Assembly (NCBI GenBank): GCA_900315345.1
Contig: OMYP01000011.1
Coordinates: 81,119-145,118, forward strand
Direction of reading: 5' to 3'
Source: an uncultured Selenomonadales bacterium
GTDB lineage: Bacteria; Bacillota; Negativicutes; Acidaminococcales; Acidaminococcaceae
Length of the DNA: 64,000 nucleotides
Below, piece by piece: positions 40,752-50,300 of the stretch (position 1 is its first letter; every line of letters begins with the position of its first letter). The notes beneath the pieces were generated by a model that saw nothing but the letters and a program-made list of their open reading frames with translations, did no database searches and was not told the origin of the DNA. Both the position numbers and the translations under genes were made by a program.

Positions 40752-41687
40752 TTAATTTTCTTCACTGTTCGTTTCTACTGTTATATCAATATCTACAGTT
40801 TTTCTCGCCGTATTCACGCCGGAAGGCAGTATGATCTTTACCGGAACGGTTGTATCTTTGGTAACCGTTTCAAGATTTACCGGTTCCAGTTCCAGTTCCT
40901 TCAGTCCTTCGACAGCAGACGGAGCGCCAAAAACATTTACCCGGAAGGGATTCACGGTAGCGCTGGTAATTTTCAATCCTGCCGGCAGGGATCCTTTATA
41001 CGAAACCTTTACCGGCACTGTTGCGGTCTGGACTTTTCTTTTCAGTTTTGTCCGTACGATCACTTCCGCCGGATCAACAGTCACATCCTGCATATCCATT
41101 CCGTCTTTTCCCATGACCAGGGGCTTCTGGGTTACGGTAAACTCCTCGCTGCGCCCGCTGACATCAACCGGGACAAAGACTTTTTCCATTGCTTCTATAC
41201 GGGTAGCGGCCCCCGACACTTTGACTTCAGAAGGAGTCAGCATGTGCTCTTCCACTACAAAATCCTTGTTAGGCGAGCCTACGATCTCTGCCGTCACCGG
41301 CACGATTTTATCCTTTTTCATGTCAATAAACAAATTGACAGAAGGCGGGCTGACCTGGACCACATCCCCTCTTGCAAAGCGCGCATTGACCAGGATCGTA
41401 TGGGTCCCCACCGAAAGTTTGCTCAGATTGACAAAGGCAAAAATATCGCTGACCGGCATATCAGCCAGTGCAGTGCGGGTTCCCCGTACCCGGACGCTGA
41501 CTTTTTCCGGCACATTGAATGTAATCATGCCTTCACCCAGGTTACGTTGGGCCAGGGGCACTGCAAATTCTTTTTCCATAATCGGATTCTGTTCGCTCAT
41601 CACATACAGCCACAGGCAACAGGCGATCAAAATGCACATAAACCGGGCGAACCATTTATCACGATTAGCTGTATTCTTATTAATCAT
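40752..41687 (-). CDS. cdaR: YbbR-domain regulator of the c-di-AMP cyclase
   Basis: CdaR-type protein, 311 residues. One N-terminal membrane helix (about 14-30, WFARFMCILIACCLWLYVM) is followed by extracytoplasmic YbbR repeats. About three to four repeats of the type FNVPEKVSVRVRGTRTALAD and PSVNLFIDMKKDKIVPVTAE can be seen. In Firmicutes CdaR binds CdaA and modulates c-di-AMP synthesis. It overlaps the cdaA stop by 8 bases. The conserved third gene of many such operons, glmM, is absent here and lies instead at 62527-63873. Confidence 0.92.
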   Translation of the reverse strand: MINKNTANRDKWFARFMCILIACCLWLYVMSEQNPIMEKEFAVPLAQRNLGEGMITFNVPEKVSVRVRGTRTALADMPVSDIFAFVNLSKLSVGTHTILVNARFARGDVVQVSPPSVNLFIDMKKDKIVPVTAEIVGSPNKDFVVEEHMLTPSEVKVSGAATRIEAMEKVFVPVDVSGRSEEFTVTQKPLVMGKDGMDMQDVTVDPAEVIVRTKLKRKVQTATVPVKVSYKGSLPAGLKITSATVNPFRVNVFGAPSAVEGLKELELEPVNLETVTKDTTVPVKIILPSGVNTARKTVDIDITVETNSEEN

Positions 41688-42576
41688 GACGTCCCTCCCG
41701 TTTTACTGGAAGTTTATCATCTTTATCTTCTCTTCCCCTGTTTCGGAATTCATCTATTTTTTCCCGGATCATCTGTTTAAAAGTGACATTATGATGTTGC
41801 ATAATGGCAGATTGCAGCATGTCCACCACATCTTCCCGCCGCAGATAACGGTATATCTCCCCGTTTCTGGTAACTGAGATAGTTCCGGTCTCTTCACTGA
41901 CAACTACCACCAGAGCATCCGACTGCTCAGAGATTCCGATAGCTGCCCTGTGCCGGGTGCCCAGCTCCTGGCTCAGTTCCCTTGCCTCCGTCAGGGGAAG
42001 CAGACAGGAAGCCGCAATAATGCGATTGCCCCGGATGATTACGGCACCATCATGAAGGGGCGTATCTTTTTCAAAAATGTTCAACAGCAGACTGTCTGTA
42101 ACCAATCCGTCAATCTTTACACCCGTTTCAATCCGTTCTTCCAGACCGACAGCCCTCTCAAAAACGATCAGGGCGCCGATTTTCCGCTGACTCATGATCA
42201 TAGCGGCATTGGCAACGGCTTCTATCATATCGATCAGTTCCGCTTCATCCAGCTCAACCCGCTTGCGGAACAGACGCCCGCGTCCAATCTGTTCCAGCGC
42301 CCGTCGCAGTTCAGGCTGGAATACTACCGGCAAAGCTACCATCAACATGGTCATGGATTTTTCCAAAATCCAGTTGATTACATGCAGATTCAGCCATTTG
42401 CTCACCAATACAAGCGCAGCTAATACTGCCAAGCCCTTAGCAAGCGCTGCGGCCCGGGTATTTTTCAGCATTATATAAATACGGTAAAGGAAAAATGCAA
42501 CCAGACCGGTATCTATAACATCCAGGATCCCGATGGTTTTTCCTAATGTCTGAAACTGTTCCAGCAATGGCTTCAC
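41680..42576 (-). CDS. cdaA: diadenylate cyclase, membrane type
   Basis: Makes c-di-AMP from two ATP; controls potassium and osmotic balance and the cell wall. 298 residues with three N-terminal spans (about 15-90). The DAC domain carries the catalytic LHDGAVII (DGA motif) and GTRHRAAIGISEQSDA (RHR motif), plus a charged C-terminal tail. The frame opens with GTG at 42576, but a TTG three codons later is better spaced from AGGGTG, so the true start may be 42567. The first gene of the cdaA-cdaR-FAD protein operon. Confidence 0.95.
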   Translation of the reverse strand: MKPLLEQFQTLGKTIGILDVIDTGLVAFFLYRIYIMLKNTRAAALAKGLAVLAALVLVSKWLNLHVINWILEKSMTMLMVALPVVFQPELRRALEQIGRGRLFRKRVELDEAELIDMIEAVANAAMIMSQRKIGALIVFERAVGLEERIETGVKIDGLVTDSLLLNIFEKDTPLHDGAVIIRGNRIIAASCLLPLTEARELSQELGTRHRAAIGISEQSDALVVVVSEETGTISVTRNGEIYRYLRREDVVDMLQSAIMQHHNVTFKQMIREKIDEFRNRGREDKDDKLPVKREGRHD

Positions 42577-42832
42577 CCTGTCTTTCTCAAATAACTACGG
42601 TAATACATCACACCCGTAATTTTTTTACATTATATTACATTTTATTATAACAAAATCTTTTTGAATGCGCTATATAAAAGAAACCCCTGCCCGTAATTTT
42701 TTGAGAAAATTTCAACAAAAAATTCGCAAACAGGGTTCCTTTTATTTTAGGAAAAATTTAAAAAAATATTTTTTGCGAAAATTATTATTTCTAACATTCC
42801 TTCTTAGAAATATTCGCAAAGGCAGTTTTTAA
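42577..42832. other. intergenic region between cdaA and argH
   Basis: Very AT-rich; holds the argH terminator (42675-42737) and a second inverted repeat (TTGCGAAAATTATTATTTCTAA facing TTAGAAATATTCGCAA, given here in part) at 42773-42822. The cdaA promoter should lie near 42600-42670. Confidence 0.45.
42675..42737 (-). terminator. terminator of argG-argH
   Basis: Minus strand AACCCTG and CAGGGGTT pair across a long AT-rich inner hairpin (AATTTTTTGTTGAAA/...TCTCAAAAAATT), then TTCTTTT. Confidence 0.65.
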
Positions 42833-44245
42833 TCAGATTTTCTCCAACAGTTCTTTCAGTTTTTCTTCCTGCTTTTCCAGAATCCGTTCTCCCTGCTCCA
42901 GCTGCCTGTCGTTTTCCACATAACTGGGACCGCCATAGGATACCCGGGCATTGACGCAGTGTTCCGGATCCAGAGCCTGCATCAGGTCCGGTTCAAACAA
43001 TTCGCTGAACTGTTTGTATTCCTCAAGGGTCATATCCAGCAGGAACTTATTTTCCTTAATCGCATAGGCAACGCACTGCCCCACAACCGCATGGGCTTTC
43101 CGAAAGGGCATTCCCCTGCGGACAAGGTAATCCGCCAAGTCGGTGGCGTTGGAAAAGTCATGGGACACCGCCCAGCGCATCCGATCCGTTTTCACCGTCA
43201 TGGTAGCGATCATGTCTTTATAAACCTGCAGAGTAAATTTCACCGTATCCATGGCATCGAAGAGGCCTTCCTTGTCTTCCTGCAGATCTTTATTGTAAGT
43301 CAAAGGCAAGCCTTTCAGTGTAGTCAGCATGGCCATCAACTCGCCATATACCCGGCCCGTTTTTCCCCGTACCAGTTCGGAAATATCCGGATTTTTTTTC
43401 TGGGGCATCATGGAAGAACCGGTTGCGAATGCGTCATCCAGTTCTACAAAGCCAAACTCCGTACTGCTCCACAGGCACAGTTCTTCCGAAAGACGGCTCA
43501 TATGCATCATCAGCACAGAAGCAAAGGACAGGAAATTCAAAATGTAATCCCGGTCGCTGACCGCATCCATGCTGTTAGGGTAAACCGTTGCAAAATTCAG
43601 CTGCTCCGCCACATAAAAACGGTCGATGGGAAAAGTGGTTCCCGCAATGGCGCCGGCCCCCAGGGGCATCATGTCCGCGTCTTCCCATACGCCCAGCAGG
43701 CGGCGGAAATCACGCTGCAACATGTTGAAATAAGCCAGCAGATGGTGGGCGAAGGTGATGGGTTGCGCCCGCTGCAGGTGGGTATAACCGGGCATCAGGG
43801 TCTTGTCGTGTTTTTTTGCCACTGTCAGCAGTTCCCGCTCAAAATCCAGCAACAGTGCCCCAATCTCTACCAACTGCCGTTTCATGTACATATGCATGTC
43901 CAAAGCCACCTGGTCGTTGCGGCTCCGGGCCGTGTGCAGCCTTGCCCCTGCGTCCCCGATCCGTTCTGTCAGGCGGGCTTCCACATTCATATGGATGTCT
44001 TCCAGGGCTACGCTGAATTCAAAATTTCCGGCCTCAATGTCTTTCAGGATATCCTGGAGCCCCGCCACGATCTTCTTTCCGTCTGCCTCCGGAATGACGC
44101 CGCACTTTACCAGCATGTTGGCATGGGCAATACTGCCCCGGATATCTTCGCGATACAAACGCTTATCATAATTAATGGACGCATTAAATGCGTCCACTAA
44201 TTCGTTCGTATTCTTACTGAAACGACCGCCCCACAATTTGGCCAT
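42833..44245 (-). CDS. argH: argininosuccinate lyase
   Basis: Last step of arginine synthesis: argininosuccinate to arginine and fumarate. 470 residues, the family norm. The N-terminal [20 protein letters not shown] is typical. The catalytic signature [20 protein letters not shown] (the serine loop) is at about 285, and [12 protein letters not shown] near 107 lies in the active site. Its ATG overlaps the argG stop by one base, so argG and argH are coupled. A terminator follows. Confidence 0.97.
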   Translation of the reverse strand: MAKLWGGRFSKNTNELVDAFNASINYDKRLYREDIRGSIAHANMLVKCGVIPEADGKKIVAGLQDILKDIEAGNFEFSVALEDIHMNVEARLTERIGDAGARLHTARSRNDQVALDMHMYMKRQLVEIGALLLDFERELLTVAKKHDKTLMPGYTHLQRAQPITFAHHLLAYFNMLQRDFRRLLGVWEDADMMPLGAGAIAGTTFPIDRFYVAEQLNFATVYPNSMDAVSDRDYILNFLSFASVLMMHMSRLSEELCLWSSTEFGFVELDDAFATGSSMMPQKKNPDISELVRGKTGRVYGELMAMLTTLKGLPLTYNKDLQEDKEGLFDAMDTVKFTLQVYKDMIATMTVKTDRMRWAVSHDFSNATDLADYLVRRGMPFRKAHAVVGQCVAYAIKENKFLLDMTLEEYKQFSELFEPDLMQALDPEHCVNARVSYGGPSYVENDRQLEQGERILEKQEEKLKELLEKI

Positions 44246-45474
44246 TATTTTAAAGTACCTTTCTTCATCATGGCCCGTACGGCTAACGGCAGGCCGAACA
44301 GGTTGATGAATCCGGTTGCGTCGCTCTGATCATATACTTCATCTTCACCGAAGGTCACGTATTCCTGGCTGTACAGGGAGTACGGGGATTTGGCGCCGGC
44401 GCTGATGATGTTGCCTTTATACAGTTTCAGACGTACAGTACCGGTAACGGTTTTCTGTGTTTCGTTTACAAATGCATCCATTGCTTCCCGCAGGGCGCAG
44501 AACCATTTTCCGTCATAAACCAGTTCCGCGTACCTGATAGCCAGGCCTTCTTTGAAATGATAGGTATCCCTGTCGAGGCACAGGTTTTCCAGTTCATTGT
44601 GAGCATAGTAGATGATGGAACCGGCCGGGGTTTCATATACGCCGCGGCTCTTCATGCCGACCAGACGGTTTTCCACGATATCGCTGATGCCTACGCCGTT
44701 GCGGATGCCGATGGCATTCAGTGTTTCAACGATGGTAGCCGGGCTCATCTTTTTCCCGTTTACCGCTACCGGAACGCCTTCTTCAAATTCCAGCTCAATC
44801 ATTTCCGGTTTGTCCGGCGCCGTTTCCGGTGTGCAGGTTACCCGGAACATTTTTGCCTGGGGCGCATTCCAGGGATCTTCCAGATCGGAACCTTCATGGG
44901 ACAGATGCCACATGTTGCGGTCCATGGAGTAATCGTCTTCATGGGATACGGGAATCGGAATGTTATGGGCTGCTGCATAATCGATCTCCTGATCGCGGGA
45001 CCGGAGTTCCCATTCACGCCAGGGAGCAATGATCGCCAGATCCGGATCCAGGGATTTGACGGTCAGTTCAAAACGAACCTGGTCGTTGCCCTTGCCGGTT
45101 GCGCCATGCGCTACAGCGTCAGCCCCTTCCTTATGGGCGATATCCACCAGATGTTTGGCAATCAGCGGACGGGCAAAGGAAGTACCCAGCAGATATTTCT
45201 TTTCATATACAGCACCGGCTTTCACACAGGGCCATACATAGTTGGCGATGAAATCTTCTTTCAGATCCAGGATGTAGCATTTGCTGGCACCGGAGTTGAT
45301 GGCCTTGTCATGGACCGGGTCCAGTTCGTCGCCCTGGCCCAGGTCCGCGCAGACCGCGATGATTTCGCAGTTATTATAATTTTCTTTTAACCAGGGGATG
45401 ATAACGGAGGTATCCAGACCGCCGCTGTATGCTAATACAACTTTTTTAATGTTTTCCTTTTTTACTTTTGCCAT
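44245..45474 (-). CDS. argG: argininosuccinate synthase
   Basis: Joins citrulline and aspartate with ATP to give argininosuccinate. 409 residues. The N-terminal PP-loop is [20 protein letters not shown] (residues 12-31). [11 protein letters not shown], near residue 130, and [20 protein letters not shown] bind substrate. The start at 45474 has AAGGAGG. Operon with argH, transcribed from a promoter about 125 bases upstream; separated from argF by roughly 310 bases. Confidence 0.97.
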   Translation of the reverse strand: MAKVKKENIKKVVLAYSGGLDTSVIIPWLKENYNNCEIIAVCADLGQGDELDPVHDKAINSGASKCYILDLKEDFIANYVWPCVKAGAVYEKKYLLGTSFARPLIAKHLVDIAHKEGADAVAHGATGKGNDQVRFELTVKSLDPDLAIIAPWREWELRSRDQEIDYAAAHNIPIPVSHEDDYSMDRNMWHLSHEGSDLEDPWNAPQAKMFRVTCTPETAPDKPEMIELEFEEGVPVAVNGKKMSPATIVETLNAIGIRNGVGISDIVENRLVGMKSRGVYETPAGSIIYYAHNELENLCLDRDTYHFKEGLAIRYAELVYDGKWFCALREAMDAFVNETQKTVTGTVRLKLYKGNIISAGAKSPYSLYSQEYVTFGEDEVYDQSDATGFINLFGLPLAVRAMMKKGTLK

Positions 45475-45786
45475 TTGATTGGCCTCCTTAATTAAAATTT
45501 GCAGTCAGTCAAACCCACAAAACGAAAGTGAAAATTTTTCACTGACCTGTCCGACATCGTTATACTTTTTAACAAGCCGATGTTTATTAACACGCTTATT
45601 GTAGCACGTAATAAAAATATTGCAAGTCTTTTTTGCAATTTTTTTCAACTTTTTTGAATAAATATAAAGTATTTTGTATACAATTCCCGATAGTCCGCCA
45701 TCCGGGATTTACAATTCATTATCCCCACGTTCCCGGAATTTTCGCCAATGGGAACAACGCGCCTACATTCAATAATCTATATCGGC
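45475..45786. other. intergenic region argF-argG
   Basis: Contains the argGH promoter (45598-45625) and an ARG-box-like word TGAATAAATATAAAG at about 45655. No clear terminator for argF was found, so some read-through into argGH is possible. Confidence 0.5.
45598..45625 (-). promoter_or_regulatory. argGH promoter
   Basis: Minus strand TTGCAA (45620-45625), 16-bp spacer, TACAAT (45598-45603). Confidence 0.7.
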
Positions 45787-46725
45787 TCATAAATCCGCAT
45801 TGCTCATCAGCAGCACCATAATGGCTTTCTGGGTATGCAGCCGGTTCTCCGCTTCATCCCATACTACGGACTGTGGTCCTTCCAGAACTTCTTCTGTAAT
45901 CTCTTCCCCCCGGTGGGCCGGCAGGCAATGCAGAACAATGGCCCCGTCATTGGCGGCTTTCAGCAGCTCACTGTTGATCTGGTAATCGTGCAGGGCCTCC
46001 AGGCGGATCTCCCGTTCCGCTTCCTGCCCCATGGACGTCCAGACATCCGTGTAAAGAACATCGGCGCCCTTTACCGCTTTGAAGATATCTTCTTCAACGG
46101 AAACCGTACAGCCGGTCAGCGCCGCATCTTCCTGGGCCTGCTTTGTCACCACCGGATCCGGCTGATAGCCCTTCGGGCTGGCGCAGACCATGTTCATTCC
46201 CACTTTGGCACAGGCATACATCAGGGAGTGGGCCATGTTATTGCCGTCGCCAACATATACCAGCTTTCGTCCTTTTAATATCTGCTGATGTTCTTCAATC
46301 GTCAGCAGGTCCGTCAGCGCCTGGCAGGGATGCAACAAATCCGTCAGCCCGTTGATTACAGGGATGGTAGCGTATTTTGCCAGTTCGATCACCGAATCAT
46401 GGGAAAACGTACGGATCATGATACCGTCCACCATACGGGACAACACCCGGGCCGTATCCCGAACAGGTTCGCCCCGGCCGATTTGGGAATCACGGTCATT
46501 CAGGTAAATGGCATGTCCGCCCAGCTGATGGAAGCCGGTTTCAAAGGAAACACGGGTACGGGTGGACGCTTTGGAAAACATCATGGCCAGGGTCTGCCCT
46601 TTGCAGAACTCATGGGGAACTCCTGCCTTCTGCATTTTTTTCAGCTTTTTGGCAACATCCAGAATCTTCAACACTTCTTCTGAAGATAAATCATGAATAC
46701 TTAACAGATCCTTGTGTTTCAACAC
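45787..46725 (-). CDS. argF: ornithine carbamoyltransferase
   Basis: Forms citrulline from ornithine and carbamoyl phosphate. 312 residues when started at GTG 46725 (VLKHKDLLSIHDLSSEEVLK); the longer frame to 46800 lacks a site, whereas GAGAGGGG is eight bases before this GTG. The carbamoyl phosphate site is SKASTRTRVSFE, near residue 53. HPCQALTDLLT and the ornithine loop HCLPAHRGEEI are intact. Anabolic rather than catabolic, because arcA and arcC are not nearby and argGH follows. Possible ARG boxes lie just upstream. Confidence 0.96.
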   Translation of the reverse strand: MLKHKDLLSIHDLSSEEVLKILDVAKKLKKMQKAGVPHEFCKGQTLAMMFSKASTRTRVSFETGFHQLGGHAIYLNDRDSQIGRGEPVRDTARVLSRMVDGIMIRTFSHDSVIELAKYATIPVINGLTDLLHPCQALTDLLTIEEHQQILKGRKLVYVGDGNNMAHSLMYACAKVGMNMVCASPKGYQPDPVVTKQAQEDAALTGCTVSVEEDIFKAVKGADVLYTDVWTSMGQEAEREIRLEALHDYQINSELLKAANDGAIVLHCLPAHRGEEITEEVLEGPQSVVWDEAENRLHTQKAIMVLLMSNADL

Positions 46726-46758
46726 TTTAATAACCCCTCTCGTTTTTTGTAATTTTCG

Positions 46759-46799
46759 TTGCATAAATAATTTCACTACATGAATTATAAAAAGAATCA
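46759..46799. promoter_or_regulatory. possible ArgR operator (ARG boxes)
   Basis: Two adjacent, imperfect matches to the TGAATWWWWATTCA-type ARG box: TTGCATAAATAATTTCA and TGAATTATAAAAAGAATCA. Located between the argF start and its expected promoter. Weak, sequence-pattern evidence only. Confidence 0.35.
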
Positions 46800-46800
46800 C

Positions 46801-47104
46801 ATGCTGTAATAATTTATTTTATCATAATCTCTCGTATTTTTATAGCACGAATTCTGTAACAAATAATACAAAATCATCGAATATCTATAACTTTGTTTTC
46901 TTCACTCTTTTCCCGCATCCTGGGAAATCCCTTTGCCAAAAAGATAATCTCTTGCTAAAATGAAAGCGTAATATTTTTTTGCATAAATGAACCATACATA
47001 AAGCCTTGGAGCGAATCAGAAAAAGCACTGCTTAACAACGCATGAAGACTAATTGCTTTGGCCAGATGCCCGTAAATGTCTTCATCATTTAATCAGGAGT
47101 TGTC
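46801..47104. other. intergenic region between argF and the glycosyltransferase gene
   Basis: About 300 AT-rich bases between two divergent genes, expected to hold both promoters. I see no RNA motif or repeat. Confidence 0.4.
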
Positions 47105-48079
47105 ATGAGAAAAAAGAAAACCAAAAAGAGCCGCGTCCCTTTGATTTTGGGACTGACCCTTCTCTTTATTCTTCTGTTTGCAGGCTGGAACATGTTAAGT
47201 TCCCAGCCGGAAATAGCCAAGCCTATCAGTAAGGCAGCAGAAGATTTTACAAAAAATCCGAAGATCAATAATATTATCGATATGACCGGGGAACAGGCCA
47301 GGTCCGTTAAGGATAAAGCAGGCAATGCACTGGGCGATACTGCGATTCCGGAACAAACCGGAAAGCTGGCCGATTCTGCCGCAAAAGGCGCCCGGGTACT
47401 GGAGAAACAAGTTCAGCAGGGAGCAGATTCCGCCCTTGTTCGGGTGTCCACCGTATGGCATGTGGAAGAGACCGTCAACACGATGCGGTCCGATCCAGGC
47501 TGGCTTCCCCTGCAGAAAATTCCCGATCACACACGGAAAGCGTTGCTGGCCATTGAAGACCACGATTTTTACAAGCACGGCGCCCTGGACATCACCGGCA
47601 TTGCCCGAGCGGCCTTCGCCAACCTGAAAGCCGGGGAAGTGCAACAGGGAGGCAGCACCCTGACCCAGCAGATGGTGAAAAACGTTTTTTTAAGCAGCGA
47701 GCAGACCTTTGCCCGCAAGGCCGAGGAAGCGGTTCTGGCCACCTGGGTAGAACGTAAATATTCCAAGGATGAAGTGCTGGAAATGTATTTTAACTCCACC
47801 TATTTCGGTGCCGGGGCTTACGGGCTTCGGGACGCCGCCAGAAAATATTTTGGCAAAGATCCGGCGCTGCTTACCATTCCGGAAAGCGCCATGCTGGCCG
47901 CCATGCCTTACGCCCCCAGCGCCCTGAACCCTTACGAAAACCCTTCCGGCTGCGCCAAACGAGTACGGCTTGTGCTGAAAGAAATGCTACGTTACGGCTA
48001 CATAGGCAATACGGAATACAAGGACGCCCTCGCCCAAGGTGTTGTACTGAAAAATGGCAGGACACTTTTGCTTGAATAG
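47105..48079 (+). CDS. monofunctional peptidoglycan glycosyltransferase, GT51
   Basis: Polymerises lipid II into glycan strands at the inner membrane. 324 residues. A single N-terminal span (about 12-30, LILGLTLLFILLFAGWNMLS) is followed by a stalk of about 85 residues with coiled-coil and low-complexity character. The GT51 domain has the catalytic EDHDFYKHGALD (Glu of EDxxF) and QQGGSTLTQQMVKN, RKAEEAVLATWVERKYSKDE and YFGAGAYGLRDAARKYFGK. There is no transpeptidase domain. The stalk is longer than in typical MtgA. The ribosome site is CAGGAGTTGTC before ATG. Monocistronic with a long terminator. Confidence 0.9.
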   Translation: MRKKKTKKSRVPLILGLTLLFILLFAGWNMLSSQPEIAKPISKAAEDFTKNPKINNIIDMTGEQARSVKDKAGNALGDTAIPEQTGKLADSAAKGARVLEKQVQQGADSALVRVSTVWHVEETVNTMRSDPGWLPLQKIPDHTRKALLAIEDHDFYKHGALDITGIARAAFANLKAGEVQQGGSTLTQQMVKNVFLSSEQTFARKAEEAVLATWVERKYSKDEVLEMYFNSTYFGAGAYGLRDAARKYFGKDPALLTIPESAMLAAMPYAPSALNPYENPSGCAKRVRLVLKEMLRYGYIGNTEYKDALAQGVVLKNGRTLLLE

Positions 48080-48080
48080 T

Positions 48081-48149
48081 AAAGCTGCAAGGAACGATAA
48101 CCGCAAAACCTTCTGACAGTTTTGCAATATCGTATCCTTGCAGCTTTTT
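48081..48149. terminator. bidirectional terminator
   Basis: Long near-perfect hairpin: AAGCTGCAAGGA...GATA...GCAAAA faces TTTTGC...TATC...TCCTTGCAGCTT, then TTTTT. Confidence 0.88.
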
Positions 48150-48177
48150 AATTATCGAATACCATTTTAGCAGCCAT

Positions 48178-48759
48178 TCAGACCGACACAAACGGGTTTC
48201 CTTTTATGAAAAACCGCCAGGGCCAGTCTTTCGCTTCTTCCGCGTAGGCTACGTTGATGCGTGGAGACGATGCGATTTTTGATTTCGGAACACTGCGGAA
48301 GGATCGGAGATACAGCGGGCTGTTTGCGTCGCACAAGTCCAGTCCATACTCTTTGCGCGTAATCCCCAGGGCCTGGCAGATTTTTCCCGGCCCGCTGCAC
48401 AGGTTGTACAAAGATTCCGTTTTCCTGCGCCGCTCCATCAGATCTATACCGAACACCGGCTCCAGCGCCCGGATCAGCACTGCGTTGCCCTCCTCTGGCG
48501 GTCCGGTCACAACGTTAAAGCAGCAATGCATGCCGTAAATCAGGTACACGTAAGCATAACCGCCGTCGTGATACATGATCTCCGTCCGTTCACTGCGGTT
48601 TTTGTAAGCATGACAGGCTTTATCGATAGCGCCTACATAGGCTTCCGTTTCCACGATCATTCCGGCCGTAACACCTTCCGGTGTGCGATGCACCAGAAGA
48701 TGTCCCAGCAGTTTTTGGGCAAGGGTTACTGTGTCCTGCCTGAAAAATGAATGGTTCAT
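48178..48759 (-). CDS. DNA-3-methyladenine glycosylase, AAG/MPG family
   Basis: Removes 3-methyladenine and other alkylated or deaminated purines; base-excision repair. 193 residues, the bacterial MPG size. The N-terminal LGHLLVHRTPEGVTAGMIVE leads into the catalytic ETEAYVGAIDKACHAY, then YVYLIYGMHCCFNVVTGPPE and AVLIRALEPV, the damage-recognition loop. GPGKICQALGIT is the signature near the C terminus. ATG at 48759 follows AGAGGA. It is a single gene facing the glycosyltransferase across a terminator. Confidence 0.93.
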   Translation of the reverse strand: MNHSFFRQDTVTLAQKLLGHLLVHRTPEGVTAGMIVETEAYVGAIDKACHAYKNRSERTEIMYHDGGYAYVYLIYGMHCCFNVVTGPPEEGNAVLIRALEPVFGIDLMERRRKTESLYNLCSGPGKICQALGITRKEYGLDLCDANSPLYLRSFRSVPKSKIASSPRINVAYAEEAKDWPWRFFIKGNPFVSV

Positions 48760-48882
48760 TCCTCTTCAGTCCTGTTGGAAACACTGATTCAAGGAGTTTA
48801 TGAACTTACCGGATGAATCAGCGGTAACTTTCGTAAAAACACTGCGAAAAGCCAAACCTGTACCAGCAATCCCAGTGAACAA

Positions 48883-50058
48883 TCAATGATGGAACAACCG
48901 CAGGTGTGTAAAGGAAACAGCCATGTTGTATTTATCCGCCGTTTCGATCACATGGTCGTCGCGGATGGAGCCGCCGGCTTCCGCCACATACTGTACGCCG
49001 CTGCGGTGAGCCCGTTCGATGTTATCACCGAAGGGGAAGAAAGCGTCGCTTCCTAAGGCCACGCCGGTAAGCTTTGCCGCCCAGGCTTTCTTTTCTTCTT
49101 TGGTCAGGGGTTCCGGCTTTTCCGTAAAGAACAGCTGCCAGGTTCCTTCTGCCAGCACGTCTTCGTAGTCGTCAGAAATATAAACGTCAATGGTGTTGTC
49201 CCGGTCCGGACGGCGGATGTCCGCCTTAAAGGGCAGAGACATTACTTTCGGGTTCTGCCGCTGCCACCAGATGTCAGCCTTGTTGCCGGCCAGGCGGGTG
49301 CAGTGGATGCGGGACTGCTGTCCGGCCCCTACGCCGATGGTCATGCCGTCCTTCACATAGCAAACTGAATTGGACTGGGTGTATTTCAGGGTAATCAGGG
49401 CCACCAGCAGATCACGGGCCGCAGCGTCGGGAATCTCCTTATTTTTCGTAGGACGCTCTGCCAGCAGTTCTGTGGAAATTTTCGCATTGTTGCGGGTCTG
49501 TTCGAAGCATACGCCAAAGACCTGCTTAGTCTCCTGTTCTTCCGGTACATAATCCGGATCAATCTGCATAACAAGGTATGTGCCTTTCCGCTTGCTCTTC
49601 AAAATTTCCAGTGCCTCTTCCGTGTAACCCGGCGCAATGACCCCGTCGGAAACTTCCCGTTTCAGCAACAGGGCCGTCTCTTTGTCGCAGATGTCGGACA
49701 GGGCGGCAAAATCGCCGTAGGAAGACATGCGGTCCGCGCCCCGGGCTGCAGCATAGGCGGAAGCAATGGGTGTCAGTTCAAGGTCGTCTACAAAGTAAAT
49801 TTTCTTCAGCGTATCGCTCAGTTCCGTGGCAACCGCCGCGCCTGCCGGACTTACGTGTTTGAAGGACGCAGCTGCCGGCAAACCAGTAGCTTCTTTTAAT
49901 TCTTTTACCAGCTGCCAGCTGTTAAAGGCATCCAGCAGGTTGATAAAGCCGGGCCGGCCGTTCAGCACGGTAAAAGGCAGGTCCTTTCCGTCCTTCATAT
50001 ACACTTTCGCAATCTTTTGGTTCGGGTTGCAGCCATACTTTAATGCCAGTTCGTTCAT
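48883..50058 (-). CDS. stand-alone AICAR transformylase (PurH C-terminal domain type)
   Basis: Transfers a formyl group from 10-formyl-THF to AICAR (ZMP) to give FAICAR, the ninth step of IMP synthesis. 391 residues with motifs LKYGCNPNQKIAKVYMKDGK, SFKHVSPAGAAV (catalytic Lys-His), EVSDGVIAPGYTEEALEILK and DAFFPFGDNIERAHRSGVQY. The MGS-like IMP cyclohydrolase domain of ordinary bifunctional PurH (about 520 residues) is absent and must be encoded elsewhere. ATG at 50058 follows AAGGAGG. A ZTP riboswitch, which senses the enzyme's own substrate ZMP, lies directly upstream. Confidence 0.92.
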   Translation of the reverse strand: MNELALKYGCNPNQKIAKVYMKDGKDLPFTVLNGRPGFINLLDAFNSWQLVKELKEATGLPAAASFKHVSPAGAAVATELSDTLKKIYFVDDLELTPIASAYAAARGADRMSSYGDFAALSDICDKETALLLKREVSDGVIAPGYTEEALEILKSKRKGTYLVMQIDPDYVPEEQETKQVFGVCFEQTRNNAKISTELLAERPTKNKEIPDAAARDLLVALITLKYTQSNSVCYVKDGMTIGVGAGQQSRIHCTRLAGNKADIWWQRQNPKVMSLPFKADIRRPDRDNTIDVYISDDYEDVLAEGTWQLFFTEKPEPLTKEEKKAWAAKLTGVALGSDAFFPFGDNIERAHRSGVQYVAEAGGSIRDDHVIETADKYNMAVSFTHLRLFHH

Positions 50059-50119
50059 GTACGGTTCCTCCTTAATATTTTGCGTTTAAAACCTGATTCC
50101 AATTTTTACAAAAGACTGA

Positions 50120-50256
50120 TTCGGCAGGACGGTCCGGACAAAGGCTTCACTGCTATAAAAACAAACGCCGGCCAGTCCTGTGCTTTCGCCCAGACGGTCG
50201 GCATTCACAGTCATGCTCCATGTGGTGAATCCACTTCCGTCAGTCACATGACCTTT
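50120..50256 (-). promoter_or_regulatory. ZTP/ZMP riboswitch (pfl motif)
   Basis: On the minus strand AGGTCATGTGACTGACGG, then AAGTGGATTCACCACATGG and AGCATGAC form the first aptamer half (50208-50252). GCCGACCGTCTGGGCGAAAG (within 50180-50202) is the conserved second half. A terminator can form from GCCGACCGTC and GACTGGCCGGC, followed by GTTTGTTTTTAT, overlapping the second half. ZMP binding would thus prevent termination. The gene downstream uses ZMP, the expected regulon. Confidence 0.9.
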
Positions 50257-50265
50257 CTGTGCTTT

Positions 50266-50295
50266 ATTATATCCTTTATAATCGGAACTTGTCAA
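50266..50295 (-). promoter_or_regulatory. promoter of the ZTP riboswitch transcript
   Basis: Minus strand TTGACA (50290-50295), 18-bp spacer, TATAAT (50266-50271). The -35 box begins only five bases after the stop codon of the heptosyltransferase gene upstream. Confidence 0.85.
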
Positions 50296-50300
50296 CGAAC

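Noticed and set aside
42959..44200. Open frame of 413 codons opposite argH
   Set aside because: Antisense shadow of a conserved enzyme, no start signals.
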